Positions 16,537 to 26,135 of a stretch of 64,000 nt of DNA are shown here, piece after piece. Source of the DNA: Flexistipes sinusarabici DSM 4947 (GTDB taxonomy: Bacteria > Chrysiogenota > Deferribacteres > Deferribacterales > Flexistipitaceae); NCBI RefSeq assembly GCF_000218625.1, contig NC_015672.1, positions 2,269,451-2,333,450 of the forward strand. Direction: 5' to 3'. Position 1 is the first letter of the stretch. Each line of letters opens with the position of its first letter. The notes under the pieces were generated by a model. The model ran no database searches. It saw only the letters and a list, made by a program, of their open reading frames with translations, and had not been told where the DNA came from. Position numbers and translations under genes: made by a program.

Positions 16537-16665
16537 TAGACTTTTGAATAATGTGTTTTTATAAATTTTACCACCCCTTAATCCCCTCTTAACTCTTTGA
16601 TAGAAGGGGTGATAAAGCTTATCCCCTAAATTAGGGGAGGGTGGGTGGTGTACCTATTCAAAGCT
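16537..16665. repeat. 129-bp MITE-like repeat, copy 1
   Basis: It begins TAGACTTTTGAATAA and ends CTATTCAAAGCT, giving imperfect inverted ends around TTTGAATA/TATTCAAA. Inside are the CCACCCCTTAATCCCCTC arm, its partner GGGGAGGGTGGGTGG, and the palindrome CCCCTAAATTAGGGG. Copy 2 at 63250-63378 has the same length and order. No coding capacity is seen. Confidence 0.75.
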
Positions 16666-16726
16666 CTTGACCTGTGAGTTCATCTTCACCTACGAAGTAC
16701 AATTTTATCACAGGTGGGAAAACGCA

Positions 16727-16755
16727 TAGCACCAGCCTACAAGCCTGGTAAATAT
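16727..16755. repeat. TAGCACCAG...CTGGTAAATAT hairpin repeat
   Basis: TAGCACCAG and CTGGTAAATAT flank a short variable loop. The same unit, with different stem interiors, occurs at 33574, 55527 and 55583. Confidence 0.6.
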
Positions 16756-16802
16756 GGGGAACACATTCAAATTAAATTGTTGATATTAAAGGAGAAAAAG
16801 AG

Positions 16803-16875
16803 AGCGGGTGACGGGACTCGAACCCGCGACCTCAACCTTGGCAAGGTCACGCTCTACCAGCTGAGCTACACCCGC
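16803..16875 (-). tRNA. tRNA-Gly (anticodon GCC)
   Basis: The acceptor GCGGGTG pairs with CACCCGC. The anticodon stem-loop TGACC TTGCCAA GGTTG gives GCC, and the T arm is GCGGGTTCGAGTCCCGT. CCA is not encoded. It is last in a four-tRNA minus-strand cluster. Confidence 0.96.
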
Positions 16876-16916
16876 GGTATATGTAAAATACCAAGGCAAT
16901 GATAACCACCCAAAAG

Positions 16917-16997
16917 TGCGAGTGGAGGGACTCGAACCCCCACGCCGAAGGCACTAGATCCTAAGTCTAGCGCGTCTACCAGTTCCGCCACACTCGC
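16917..16997 (-). tRNA. tRNA-Leu (anticodon TAG)
   Basis: The acceptor GCGAGTG pairs with CACTCGC. The anticodon loop CTTAGGA gives TAG, and a long variable arm, TGCCTTCGGCG, marks a class II tRNA. Confidence 0.96.
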
Positions 16998-17012
16998 TGA
17001 AATCAGGGAAAG

Positions 17013-17087
17013 GGTGAGTGACGGGATTTGAACCCGCGACCACTGGAGCCACAATCCAGTGCTCTACCGAGCTGAGCTACACCCACC
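17013..17087 (-). tRNA. tRNA-His (anticodon GTG)
   Basis: The anticodon stem-loop CTGGA TTGTGGC TCCAG gives GTG. The acceptor includes the extra 5' G (position -1) opposite a C discriminator, a histidine tRNA identity element; one G-T wobble occurs in the stem. Confidence 0.96.
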
Positions 17088-17093
17088 ATAACA

Positions 17094-17167
<74 letters not shown>

Positions 17168-17207
17168 AAGTATACACCCGTTTAAAGCCGGGCGTACGAG
17201 ACTGATA

Positions 17208-17236
17208 TCATTAGCAAATAGTATATAAATTGTCAA
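17208..17236 (-). promoter_or_regulatory. Promoter of the Arg-His-Leu-Gly tRNA cluster
   Basis: On the minus strand, TTGACA (17231-17236) and TAATGA (17208-17213) are 17 bases apart, about 40 bp before tRNA-Arg. The IS1380 copy C end lies only 26 bp upstream, so the promoter core was left intact. Confidence 0.82.
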
Positions 17237-17261
17237 CAATTTTTGCAATAAGACAACATCA

Positions 17262-18880
17262 CTTTAATTTTGCATTAGAAAATAACAAACTCCGATTTTG
17301 ATATTTTTCCTGTTGTTTTTAAAATACAAGAAAAGATTTTCCAAATATTACTTCATTCATACTTTACTAAAGCATAAATTTTCTCCATTTACACCGTTTT
17401 TAGACACAGCAATACTGCCTATTGCCTGAATTGTCCACAAAGTTAACATAAGTAAAGAAAAAAGGTCACAACGTTAAACATTCTGTCCTCCACTGTTCCA
17501 TTTTTTTGAACATATCCACACTGCAGCACAACTTCAGTTTATTACCGCCGTGGGACACAAGTTTCCCCGCTATAGATATGACCTGATAACGTATACTACC
17601 CATCTCTTTATTTTTATAGACACCTCCCATTATGATTCGTTTGAGGTACATAATCAGATTATATGCCAGTATTCCTGTCTTAAACCATAAGCCGTTACCC
17701 GCAAGATTACCCGAAGGAAAGCTTTTTAAATTAAAACCATACTTTGCTTCTTTTATATTGTATTCACAAACACCGCGCAAATTATAAAAATGTACCACCT
17801 TTTCTGCATCCAGTTTTGAATTAGTTGCAATAACACGATATTCATATTTATCACCAAGAAGCTCCGGAACTGTGGGGTTGTCTGACTCAATTTTCTTACG
17901 AACAACTATTATACGGAAACTCTCCTTAGTGTTTTCCATACAGTGAATAAACTCTGCTATTTCCTCATTATCGCTTTCATCTCCATACCTATTTCTATAT
18001 CTTTTCCATGAATCAGATGGTATATGATTTATTCCTTTACGAACTGAACTATCAAGGTCACCTCCTATAAAAAACGTTAAATCGTTATCAAAACAGTAAT
18101 TCAATACTTTAGATTGGTAACCGGCAGAATCATTACGAACATTGGATACTTCTATACCACAAGATTCAAGATATTTATGGACTCTCTGAAGCTGTTCAAG
18201 TATGCCAACCTGGGCACTTACATTGCCTTCCCGAAATTCCTCGTCTATACAATAACCGCTCTCTCCTATAAAACACGTCATAGAACTGTATGCTTTAAAT
18301 TTCTTATAACAATACTTGGCATCCCTTTTATACACCTTTGCATAAGTGGCGTCCTGATCCAGAGTAACTGAAAATAAATTTTCTCTTTTTAAAGCATCTT
18401 TCACTATTTTATAGTTGAGACTGCCCAGTTTGCTGATTGTTTTATTAACTGCTACTTCATCCAACATGCTTTCTGTTTTTGAAAAATACCTACTGATGCT
18501 GGAACTATCCGGGATATCTTCAATACCGCTGATATAGCTTAAAACCTTATCAAAAGAAAGTTTGTCGATATCACTGAAACTCCTGCCACCGCATATCATC
18601 GATAGAATAACAGGAATTATTTTAGAAGATGGCGGTTTGCCTCTGTTAGAGCCTGGATGATCAAGTTCTTTATCAAGGAAATCTCGGATGCCCATCTTAT
18701 CTAACAGTGGGATTAACAAAGATATTCCACCAAATGGGGTAATTTTATCATTGCTTCTTTCTAATTTGTAGTTTAGTTTGCTCATTGTAAGTCACCTTTT
18801 TGGTTGTGGTTTTTGTTTTCTTAAAACCTTAATCTACAACATCTTAAAGGTGGCTTGCAACTCCTAATGCAATCTTAAAG
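17262..18880 (-). mobile_element. IS1380-type insertion sequence, copy C (complete)
   Basis: The element is 1619 bp with the same ends as copy B. The 5-bp flanks are CATCA (17257-17261) and TATTT (18881-18885), which do not match. Loss of the target duplication suggests that this copy took part in recombination with another copy or in an adjacent deletion. It runs in the same direction as copy A. Confidence 0.95.
17466..18785 (-). CDS. IS1380-family transposase
   Basis: This 439-residue protein is identical to the transposase of copy B, with all three DDE regions intact (LDQDAT, RNDSAGYQ, NIKEAKYGF). The absence of any difference implies very recent spread or gene conversion. Confidence 0.93.
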   Translation of the reverse strand: MSKLNYKLERSNDKITPFGGISLLIPLLDKMGIRDFLDKELDHPGSNRGKPPSSKIIPVILSMICGGRSFSDIDKLSFDKVLSYISGIEDIPDSSSISRYFSKTESMLDEVAVNKTISKLGSLNYKIVKDALKRENLFSVTLDQDATYAKVYKRDAKYCYKKFKAYSSMTCFIGESGYCIDEEFREGNVSAQVGILEQLQRVHKYLESCGIEVSNVRNDSAGYQSKVLNYCFDNDLTFFIGGDLDSSVRKGINHIPSDSWKRYRNRYGDESDNEEIAEFIHCMENTKESFRIIVVRKKIESDNPTVPELLGDKYEYRVIATNSKLDAEKVVHFYNLRGVCEYNIKEAKYGFNLKSFPSGNLAGNGLWFKTGILAYNLIMYLKRIIMGGVYKNKEMGSIRYQVISIAGKLVSHGGNKLKLCCSVDMFKKMEQWRTECLTL

Positions 18881-18904
18881 TATTTTCTTGATAAAGGAGC
18901 CAAA

Positions 18905-19489
18905 ATGTCCGACAGAATAGCGGCAAAAGAAAGAAAGACTGCTGAAACAAACATTTATATTAAACTGAACCTGGACGGAAACGGCAGTTCTGAGATCAAC
19001 ACCGGATCAGGCTTTTTTGACCACATGCTTGAGCTTTTTGCAAAGCACAGCGGCTTTGATTTGAAAGTGGCTGCAGAGGGAGATATACATGTTGATTTGC
19101 ATCATCTGGTGGAAGATGCAGGTATTGTCATGGGTAGCACATTGAAAGAGGCTTTGGGTGAGAAAAAGGGAATCGAGAGGTATGGTTTTTTTATGTTGCC
19201 TATGGATGAAACACTTGTGGAGACAGCTATTGATTTGGGAGGAAGAAGCTTTCTGAATTTTGATGTTCAATTTAGCCAGGATGAGGTTGGAGGCTTTGAT
19301 ACAGAGCTCATTGAAGAATTTTTAAGGGCATTTGCTTCAAACGGCCTGTTTAATCTCCATGTAATTTTAAGATACGGTTCAAATACACACCATATTGCTG
19401 AGGCGGTTTTTAAATCCCTTGCAAGGTCTTTACGAACAGCAGTGCGTCAAAGCGGAGGCGGTATTCCGTCAACAAAAGGAGTTGTCTGA
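18905..19489 (+). CDS. hisB: Imidazoleglycerol-phosphate dehydratase
   Basis: This 194-residue monofunctional HisB has both manganese-binding signatures: HHLVEDAG at residues 66-73 and HHIAEAVFK near the C-terminus, plus GFFDHML early on. It catalyses the sixth step of histidine synthesis. AAGGAG precedes the ATG. The IS1380 end lies 24 bp upstream, so any native promoter or upstream his gene has been separated. Expression must come from the IS or the narrow junction. Confidence 0.97.
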   Translation: MSDRIAAKERKTAETNIYIKLNLDGNGSSEINTGSGFFDHMLELFAKHSGFDLKVAAEGDIHVDLHHLVEDAGIVMGSTLKEALGEKKGIERYGFFMLPMDETLVETAIDLGGRSFLNFDVQFSQDEVGGFDTELIEEFLRAFASNGLFNLHVILRYGSNTHHIAEAVFKSLARSLRTAVRQSGGGIPSTKGVV

Positions 19490-19493
19490 TAAA

Positions 19494-20108
19494 ATGATTG
19501 GTATTGTCGACTACGGAATGGGAAACTTAAGAAGTGTTGCCAATGCTTTCCTGAAAATGGATATAAAAGCTGAAATTACAGATAAGCCCGGAGATATCGA
19601 TTCTTATGATCGTCTTGTTCTGCCGGGGGTGGGGGCTTTCGGAAAATGTCTGGAAAATCTTAAGGATAACGGTCTTTATGAGGTAACTGTAGATTTTATA
19701 AAAAGTGGCAAACCTTTTTTGGGGATATGCGTGGGAATGCAGCTGCTTTTTGAAAAAAGCTATGAGTACGGCGAATATAACGGGATGGGTATATTCCCCG
19801 GAGCTGTCAAAAAATTTGAAATAAAGAAAGAAGGTGAATATAAAATACCTCATATGGGATGGAACAGTCTGGTTCTGAAAAAACGGCATCCGCTGATTGA
19901 AGATATCAGAGACGGAGAGTATATGTATTTTGTGCATTCTTATTATGCGCCCGTTTGTGATTTTTCTGTGGCTACTGCTGAATATGCAGGAGTGGAGTTT
20001 AGTGCCCTTGTTGTCCGCGAAAATGTGGCGGCCACACAGTTTCATCCGGAAAAAAGCCAGCAGGCAGGATTAAAAATACTGAAAAATTTCGGGGAGTGGA
20101 AATGTTGA
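19494..20108 (+). CDS. hisH: Imidazole glycerol phosphate synthase, glutaminase subunit
   Basis: This 204-residue class I glutamine amidotransferase has the nucleophile C79 in LGICVGMQ and the FHPEKS His/Glu pair near the C-terminus. It supplies ammonia to HisF, which is not in this window. I use the ATG at 19494 (MIGIVDYGMGNLRS), 4 bp after hisB; a longer upstream frame overlaps hisB and does not fit the family. Confidence 0.96.
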   Translation: MIGIVDYGMGNLRSVANAFLKMDIKAEITDKPGDIDSYDRLVLPGVGAFGKCLENLKDNGLYEVTVDFIKSGKPFLGICVGMQLLFEKSYEYGEYNGMGIFPGAVKKFEIKKEGEYKIPHMGWNSLVLKKRHPLIEDIRDGEYMYFVHSYYAPVCDFSVATAEYAGVEFSALVVRENVAATQFHPEKSQQAGLKILKNFGEWKC

Positions 20109-20827
20109 TAATTCCGGCAATTGATCTGCTTGATGCTAAAGTTGTAAGGCTGAAGAAAGGCGATATGAAAGATTATAAGATATACTCCGATGATCCTGTG
20201 TCTGCAGCTGCCGAATTCCAGAAAATGGGTGTGAAAAGACTTCATATCGTTGATCTGGACGGTGCAAAAAAAGGGGAAAGCGTCAACTTTGATGTGATAG
20301 AGCGGATCGTACGTCATACTGATATGGAAGTAGAGGTGGGCGGCGGTATCCGGACATTTGAAAGAGTGGAAGCTTATTTTGCCCTGGGAGTTAAATATGT
20401 TATACTTGGAACTACAGCTGTCAAAGATATTCCGTTGACCAAAAAAATTGCTTCCGCATATCCGGGCAGAGTAATACTTGGTATGGATGCAAGAAACGGT
20501 ATCCTTTCTGCTGAAGGCTGGTATGAAGACAGCAGTCTGACAGTTGAGGATTTTATATCAGAGTATAAGAACACCCCTTTTGAAAGTGTTATATACACAG
20601 ATATTCTAAGGGACGGTATGCTCCAGGGTATTAATATAGAAAAAACGGGGGAGCTGGCTGCCAAAATTCCTTTCGGGGTTATTGCCTCGGGAGGTTTGAA
20701 AAGCAAAGATGATGTTTATGCGCTTCAGAAAATAGAGAATATAAAAGGATGCATTGTGGGTAAAGCATTTTATGAAGGGCTGATCGATATTAAGGAGCTG
20801 CTGGAGGAGGAGATATTTAATGCATAG
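20102..20827 (+). CDS. hisA: Phosphoribosylformimino-5-aminoimidazole carboxamide ribotide isomerase
   Basis: This TIM-barrel enzyme of about 241 residues begins MLIIPAIDLLDAKVVRL, with GGGIRTFE and a second phosphate-binding IASGGLKS. It isomerises ProFAR in histidine synthesis. The ATG at 20102 overlaps the hisH stop; a GTG two codons earlier is less likely. Downstream is pgpA rather than hisF, so the histidine genes are split across the genome. Confidence 0.95.
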   Translation: MLIIPAIDLLDAKVVRLKKGDMKDYKIYSDDPVSAAAEFQKMGVKRLHIVDLDGAKKGESVNFDVIERIVRHTDMEVEVGGGIRTFERVEAYFALGVKYVILGTTAVKDIPLTKKIASAYPGRVILGMDARNGILSAEGWYEDSSLTVEDFISEYKNTPFESVIYTDILRDGMLQGINIEKTGELAAKIPFGVIASGGLKSKDDVYALQKIENIKGCIVGKAFYEGLIDIKELLEEEIFNA

Positions 20828-21263
20828 ATTCTGCCACCTTCTTGCCACCGGTTTTTATGTGGGACATCTGAGACCCCCGGGAACCCTGGGCTCACTTTTG
20901 GCTATTGTTTTGATTGCACTGACTTTTTACGTAAGTATCTTAGGCAAATTTTTTGTTTTTGTTGCTCTGTTTATTATTGGAATAATTGTTTCCGAATATT
21001 ATGAAAAATATCACAATGAGAGAGATGCTTCACAGATTGTCATTGATGAAATTGTCGGTTATTATTTTGTACTCATGTTTGTTTCTTTTAATATGATAAA
21101 TTTGTTGATAACATTTTTTCTTTTCAGAATTTTCGATATTTCCAAACCTTACCCTATAAAACAGCTGGAGTCGATAGAAGGGGGCACCGGGGTGATGCTT
21201 GATGACCTTATTGCCGGTATCTACTCTCTCGGTATTTTCCATATAATCAAGGTGTTTATATGA
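20820..21263 (+). CDS. pgpA: Phosphatidylglycerophosphatase A
   Basis: This 147-residue inner-membrane protein has the PgpA pattern: ATGFYVGHLRPPGTLGSL near the N-terminus, then hydrophobic helices and a VIDEIVGYYF motif with conserved acidic residues. It removes the phosphate from phosphatidylglycerol phosphate. It overlaps hisA by 8 bp and cinA by 4 bp. Confidence 0.93.
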   Translation: MHRFCHLLATGFYVGHLRPPGTLGSLLAIVLIALTFYVSILGKFFVFVALFIIGIIVSEYYEKYHNERDASQIVIDEIVGYYFVLMFVSFNMINLLITFFLFRIFDISKPYPIKQLESIEGGTGVMLDDLIAGIYSLGIFHIIKVFI

Positions 21264-22486
21264 AAGTTAAGGCTGCCATTCTTGCAATAGGTAATGAAAT
21301 ATTAGAGGGCAGTATCGTTGACTCCAATTCATCTTTTCTTGCATCGAATATTTCCAGACTCGGAGTTACTGTCACATCAGTTCAGGCGGTTCCTGATGAT
21401 TTTAATGAAATCGTAAAGGCTTTTGACTATTATATGGAAACTTCGGATTTCGTACTTACAACAGGCGGTTTGGGGCCAACTTTTGATGACTTGACTGCTG
21501 AAGCAGCTGCACAGGTAACAGGGGTAAAGACCGTTTTTAATGAAGAGGTATTTGCCCATATAAGAAAAAAACTTACCTCAAGAAATGTTGCCATAAAAGA
21601 ATCTCACAAGCGGCAGGCGATGCTGCCGGAAGGGTGTGAAATTTACAACAACCCTGTGGGCACCGCCTACGGTTTTTCAATTAAAAAGCACGGAGCTTAT
21701 CTTTTTGCCATGCCGGGAATCCCTTATGAGATGGAAGCTATTTTCAGGATGCATATTTTTCCTTTTCTCAAGGAAATGTTCAAGCTGAACGAGTACTTTT
21801 CCAGTGAAATGGTTTTTAGCGGCATACCGGAATCTGATGTAGATGACGCTATGAATGAAATAGGTATCCCTTCTGATGTTAAATGCATTATTAACGTTTC
21901 TAAAGGTGATATAATCGTTCGTCTCAGAAGCTGGAAAAACGATTCATTGCAGCAATTCTCAAATTTGCTGAGGAAAAAGCTTGATAGAAATTTTGTAGGC
22001 TACGGCAGGAGCGGCGTGGAAACAAGGCTGTTCAGCGCTCTCAAAGAAAGGGGGTTGACTTTGGCTACAGCGGAAAGCTGCACAGGTGGGCTTATTGCAA
22101 AAAAAATGACGGATATTTCCGGAAGCTCTGATGTGTTTTTGGGTTCAATTGTTTCTTACAGCAATAATATTAAGGAAAAGCTCCTTGGCATTAAAAAATC
22201 TGTTTTGGAAAACCATGGAGCTGTCAGCAGTGAAACCGCTGAAGCTATGGCTGAAAATATAAGAAATATATCCGGTGCAGATGTTGGAATAGGGGTAACT
22301 GGTATTGCCGGGCCGTCCGGAGGAAGTCCGGAAAAACCTGTTGGAACTGTATATATAGCAGTCACTATTAAAGATAAGGTAAAAGTAGAGCATTTTGTTT
22401 TTACCGGTGACAGGGAAACAGTAAGAGAAAGAAGTGCCAAGCGGGCGATAATAATTGCTGAGCGGGAGGTGCTGGCAATTCGATGA
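21260..22486 (+). CDS. cinA: CinA-like protein (nicotinamide-nucleotide amidohydrolase)
   Basis: This is a full two-domain CinA of 408 residues. The N-terminal molybdopterin-binding-like domain (AILAIGNEILEGSIVDSNS, TTGGLGPTFDD) usually has ADP-ribose pyrophosphatase activity. The C-terminal amidohydrolase domain (TLATAESCTGGLIAK, GIAGPSGGSPEKPVGTV) deamidates NMN in NAD recycling. It is often found next to recA, as here with one gene between. Confidence 0.95.
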   Translation: MKVKAAILAIGNEILEGSIVDSNSSFLASNISRLGVTVTSVQAVPDDFNEIVKAFDYYMETSDFVLTTGGLGPTFDDLTAEAAAQVTGVKTVFNEEVFAHIRKKLTSRNVAIKESHKRQAMLPEGCEIYNNPVGTAYGFSIKKHGAYLFAMPGIPYEMEAIFRMHIFPFLKEMFKLNEYFSSEMVFSGIPESDVDDAMNEIGIPSDVKCIINVSKGDIIVRLRSWKNDSLQQFSNLLRKKLDRNFVGYGRSGVETRLFSALKERGLTLATAESCTGGLIAKKMTDISGSSDVFLGSIVSYSNNIKEKLLGIKKSVLENHGAVSSETAEAMAENIRNISGADVGIGVTGIAGPSGGSPEKPVGTVYIAVTIKDKVKVEHFVFTGDRETVRERSAKRAIIIAEREVLAIR

Positions 22487-23025
22487 GATGTTTTGTTGCA
22501 GTGAAGATACCAACGGCATTAGCCCGCAGAGTCAGTGGACTCAGTGATGAATTTGAAGAAATCATGCATTTCAGGCTGGTGAAAGCGGAAAATATGCATA
22601 TTACGCTGTTTTTTTTCGGAGAGCAGAGAGAAACGGTTGTTGAAGATATAAAAAAGGTGATGGATAATGTGACACTTTCACCTTTTGAGATACTTTTTGA
22701 CGGAGTAGGTTTCTTCGGAAGCCGTAATTCACCTAAAGTGGTCTTTTTAAAGGGGCATTCGGATTATTTACGTCAAGTTCACCGGCATATGAAAAATGAA
22801 TTTGATAAGTTAGGAATTAGTTTTGACGAAAAACCATTTAGGATTCATCTTACTCTGTTAAGGGTGAAAAAGTTATATGATAAAGATGCATTTCTTGATA
22901 AAATAAATAAAGTTAATAAATTTTTTCAAAAGGAGCGAGTGGAGTTTGATGCCATTCATTTGATTAAAAGCAGTTTAACTTCGAAAGGCCCGGTATATGA
23001 AACTTTATATAATAAAAAAGCATAG
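22483..23025 (+). CDS. thpR: RNA 2',3'-cyclic phosphodiesterase ThpR
   Basis: This 180-residue protein of the 2H phosphoesterase (LigT) family has both HxT motifs: MHITLFFFGE and FRIHLTLLRV. It opens 2',3'-cyclic phosphates on RNA ends. It overlaps cinA by 4 bp, in the common cinA-thpR-recA order. Confidence 0.94.
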   Translation: MRCFVAVKIPTALARRVSGLSDEFEEIMHFRLVKAENMHITLFFFGEQRETVVEDIKKVMDNVTLSPFEILFDGVGFFGSRNSPKVVFLKGHSDYLRQVHRHMKNEFDKLGISFDEKPFRIHLTLLRVKKLYDKDAFLDKINKVNKFFQKERVEFDAIHLIKSSLTSKGPVYETLYNKKA

Positions 23026-23041
23026 TTTTAGGAGGTAGTTA

Positions 23042-24088
23042 ATGGATAAGGACAAGCAAAAGGCAATCGATTTGGCTTTAGGTAAAATAGAGAGGGATTT
23101 TGGCAAAGGGGCTGTTATGCGGCTTGGGGATAAAGCTGCTGAAAAGCTCCCCGTTATTCCCACAGGCTCCCTTTCATTGGATATAGCACTGGGTGTGGGT
23201 GGTGTTCCCCGGGGCAGGATTGTGGAAATATACGGTGCAGAGTCCAGCGGTAAAACTACTGTTGCTCTGCATGTAATTGCAGAAGCGCAGAAAAAAGGCG
23301 GTGTGGCGGCTTTTGTAGATGCGGAACATGCCATGGACCCGGTTTATGCTGACGCTATAGGTGTGGACACGGATAATCTGCTTGTCAGCCAGCCAGACAG
23401 CGGCGAGGCGGCTTTGGAAATTGCTGAAACACTTGTAAGAAGCGGAGCTGTTGATGTCGTTGTGATTGATTCGGTGGCGGCGTTGACTCCACGTGCGGAG
23501 ATTGAAGGGGAAATGGGCGATGCGCACATGGGCCTTCAGGCAAGGCTGATGAGCCAGGCTTTGAGGAAATTAACGAGTATTGTCAACAAGTCCCGAACAA
23601 CTTTGATTTTTATTAACCAGACAAGACAAAAAATTGGGGTTATGTTCGGTAACCCTGAAACCACAACAGGCGGAAATGCTTTGAAGTTTTATTCAACGGT
23701 TCGTGTTGAGGTGAAAAGGACGGCCTCTCTTAAAGAAAAGGATGAAACAGTAGGCAACCATGTACTGGCTAAGGTTGTGAAAAATAAAGTCGCTCCTCCT
23801 TTCAGACAGGCGGAGTTTGACATTATGTTCGGTAAAGGGATTTCAAGAGAAGGCATTTTGATTGATATGGGAGTAAAAGAAAATATTATTTCTAAAGCCG
23901 GTGCCTGGTTCAGTTACGGCAATACCAGACTTGGACAGGGCAAGGAAAATACCAGAGCCTATTTAATGGAAAACAGTGAGATAGCAGATGAAATAGAGAA
24001 TCAGATTAAAAAGAATCACAATATTCCTGTAACGGAAAACCCGTCCGAAAAAGCCGGACGAAAACAGGAGGAACAGCCCGATGATTGA
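23042..24088 (+). CDS. recA: Recombinase RecA
   Basis: This 348-residue RecA has Walker [10 protein letters not shown] at 65-73, the MAW-region GNPETTTGG loop, and an acidic C-terminal tail. AGGAGGTAGTTA precedes the ATG. It forms filaments on single-stranded DNA for recombination and the SOS response. I see no clear LexA box in the 16 bp upstream, because the gene is embedded in an operon. Confidence 0.98.
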   Translation: MDKDKQKAIDLALGKIERDFGKGAVMRLGDKAAEKLPVIPTGSLSLDIALGVGGVPRGRIVEIYGAESSGKTTVALHVIAEAQKKGGVAAFVDAEHAMDPVYADAIGVDTDNLLVSQPDSGEAALEIAETLVRSGAVDVVVIDSVAALTPRAEIEGEMGDAHMGLQARLMSQALRKLTSIVNKSRTTLIFINQTRQKIGVMFGNPETTTGGNALKFYSTVRVEVKRTASLKEKDETVGNHVLAKVVKNKVAPPFRQAEFDIMFGKGISREGILIDMGVKENIISKAGAWFSYGNTRLGQGKENTRAYLMENSEIADEIENQIKKNHNIPVTENPSEKAGRKQEEQPDD

Positions 24089-25202
24089 TATTGCCAGTAT
24101 TTTGACAACTGCAGTAAAAAAAAGGGCTTCGGATATTCACCTTAAAGCCGGCAGACATCCTATTTTTAGGATAGACGGCAAGCTTATTCAATCCCCCGAT
24201 TTCCCCAAAATTACAGCTGAAGAGCTTTTAAAAACAGCTACTTCAATGATGAGTAATAATATAAGAGCAAAGTTTAAAGAACGACTTGAAGCTGATTTTT
24301 CGTATAGTGTGAAAGATTTGGGCCGTTTCAGGGTTAATGCCTATCTTCAGAGGGGGAGCGTTGTTTTGGTAATGAGGTCGATCCCCAGAAACATCCCCTC
24401 TATTGAAGATCTCAATCTGCCTGAAGTTCTCAAGAACGTGGCAATGCAGCAAAGGGGACTGGTTCTTGTTACAGGAACGACCGGTACAGGTAAATCAACA
24501 ACTTTGGCTTCCATGATAAAATACATTAACACGGAAAGAGAAGTTAATGTGATAACTATTGAAGACCCAATAGAATTCCTGCACAGAGACAATAAGTCGA
24601 TAATATCCCAACGGGAAATAGGTACAGATACTTTGAATTTTCCTGATGCCTTGAAATATTCCCTCAGGCAGGATCCGGACGTGATACTGGTTGGTGAGAT
24701 GAGGGATGTGGAAACTATCGAAACTGCACTTCTTGCTGCTGAAACGGGACATCTTGTAATGTCCACCCTGCATACACTGGATGCTCCTGAGACAATCAAC
24801 AGGATTATTACCGTATTTCCTCCCTATCATCAGAGACAGGTTAGGATGCAGCTGGCCTCTATTCTTAAGGCGGTTATTTCCATGCGCTTGGTTCCAAAGG
24901 CCGATGGAAAAGGGAGAGTTCCGGCGGTGGAAGTGATGGTAAACACACCGACGATTAAAGACTGTATAATCGATAAAGAAAAAATGAGTCAGATCGGTGA
25001 TTTTATGGAATCAGGCAAAAGTATGTACGGTTCTCAAAGTTTTGATCAGTCTCTGTACTCACTTTACCAAAAAGGGTTGGTTACTTATGATGAGGCTGTT
25101 AAATGGGCCACCCGCCCCGATGACTTTACTCTCAGAGTTAAAGGGATAACAACAACATCCGATGCAAAATGGCAGGATAATAATGGGGAGCAGACAGAAT
25201 AA
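24081..25202 (+). CDS. pilT: Type IV pilus retraction ATPase, PilT/PilU family
   Basis: This 373-residue hexameric ATPase has Walker [12 protein letters not shown] around 131-141, an acidic Asp box ([11 protein letters not shown]), Walker [10 protein letters not shown] and the His box [11 protein letters not shown]. The AIRNLIRE motif of classic PilT is not evident. The C-terminal [16 protein letters not shown] resembles PilU-like members. It overlaps recA by 8 bp. Other pilus genes are not in the window. Confidence 0.92.
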   Translation: MIDIASILTTAVKKRASDIHLKAGRHPIFRIDGKLIQSPDFPKITAEELLKTATSMMSNNIRAKFKERLEADFSYSVKDLGRFRVNAYLQRGSVVLVMRSIPRNIPSIEDLNLPEVLKNVAMQQRGLVLVTGTTGTGKSTTLASMIKYINTEREVNVITIEDPIEFLHRDNKSIISQREIGTDTLNFPDALKYSLRQDPDVILVGEMRDVETIETALLAAETGHLVMSTLHTLDAPETINRIITVFPPYHQRQVRMQLASILKAVISMRLVPKADGKGRVPAVEVMVNTPTIKDCIIDKEKMSQIGDFMESGKSMYGSQSFDQSLYSLYQKGLVTYDEAVKWATRPDDFTLRVKGITTTSDAKWQDNNGEQTE

Positions 25203-25695
25203 AACTCCCGAAAGTTATGTTTACGGTATATTGGCGAAGAAAGATTTTACCGAGGGAGAGATAGCATACAGACTCAAACGCAGATTCGACTTGTCCGAGA
25301 GTGAAGTGAGTGCAATTCTGGATAAGCTGAAACGGTTCAATTTTATTAATGATGAACGGTTTGTGAAACTTTTTACCCTGACAAAGCTGAGACAGGGGTA
25401 CGGCCCCTATTACATTTGCAGAAAGCTTTCGGAAAAAATGGTTGATATCTCCGTGGAAGATGTGGAAGAAATTGCTTTTAAAGAAAATTTGGAAATTGAG
25501 CAGATAGCTGTTGACGTTTGCAGAAATAAAGTTAGAAATATTACGAACAAAAGCGGGAAAATATCAGAAAATACCCCTTCTGCTATCAGTGTTTATAAAA
25601 AATGCTTTGACTTTTTGGTCAGAAGAGGTTTTGATATTGAACTTTCAAGAAGAATAGCAAAGGAGGAGTCAAAATATGAAGGTGATTTTTCTTAA
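25183..25695 (+). CDS. recX: Regulatory protein RecX
   Basis: This roughly 170-residue protein has the RecX three-helix repeats ([45 protein letters not shown]). RecX limits RecA filament activity. I chose the ATG at 25183, which overlaps the pilT end by 20 bp; an earlier frame start at 25162 is inside pilT. It lies two genes downstream of recA, as expected. Confidence 0.88.
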   Translation: MGSRQNKTPESYVYGILAKKDFTEGEIAYRLKRRFDLSESEVSAILDKLKRFNFINDERFVKLFTLTKLRQGYGPYYICRKLSEKMVDISVEDVEEIAFKENLEIEQIAVDVCRNKVRNITNKSGKISENTPSAISVYKKCFDFLVRRGFDIELSRRIAKEESKYEGDFS

Positions 25696-26122
25696 AGATG
25701 TTAAAGGAACAGCTCATGAAGGTGATGTTAAAGAGGTTAAAGACGGTTATGCCCGTAATTACCTTATGCCTAAAGGTCTTGTTGCACCGGCCACAGAAGC
25801 CAATTTGAAAAAACTTGAGAGCAGGAAAGATAAAATTAAAGCAAAGGAAGAAACAAAACTTTCTGCGGCAAAAGAAAAAGCCGAAAAGCTAAGCAGTCTG
25901 GAGATAAACCTGACAATGAAGGCAGGGGAAAAAGGAAGACTTTTCGGTGCCGTCACTTCACAGGATATAGCTGATGCTATCAGTGAGCAAGGCATAGATG
26001 TGGATAAAAAGGATATAGAACTTAAAAATCCTATAAAGGAAACCGGAGAACATACTGTTACAATAGGCCTTTATAAGGAAGCCAAGGCTGATGTAAAAGT
26101 TAATATCAAAGCTGAAGAATAG
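25676..26122 (+). CDS. rplI: 50S ribosomal protein L9
   Basis: This 148-residue L9 begins [20 protein letters not shown], with [13 protein letters not shown]. It has a long charged helix and a C-terminal RNA-binding domain ([16 protein letters not shown]). AAGGAGGAG precedes the ATG inside the recX end. Upstream rpsF and rpsR are not adjacent. Confidence 0.97.
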   Translation: MKVIFLKDVKGTAHEGDVKEVKDGYARNYLMPKGLVAPATEANLKKLESRKDKIKAKEETKLSAAKEKAEKLSSLEINLTMKAGEKGRLFGAVTSQDIADAISEQGIDVDKKDIELKNPIKETGEHTVTIGLYKEAKADVKVNIKAEE

Positions 26123-26135
26123 ACAGGCTGGTGTA

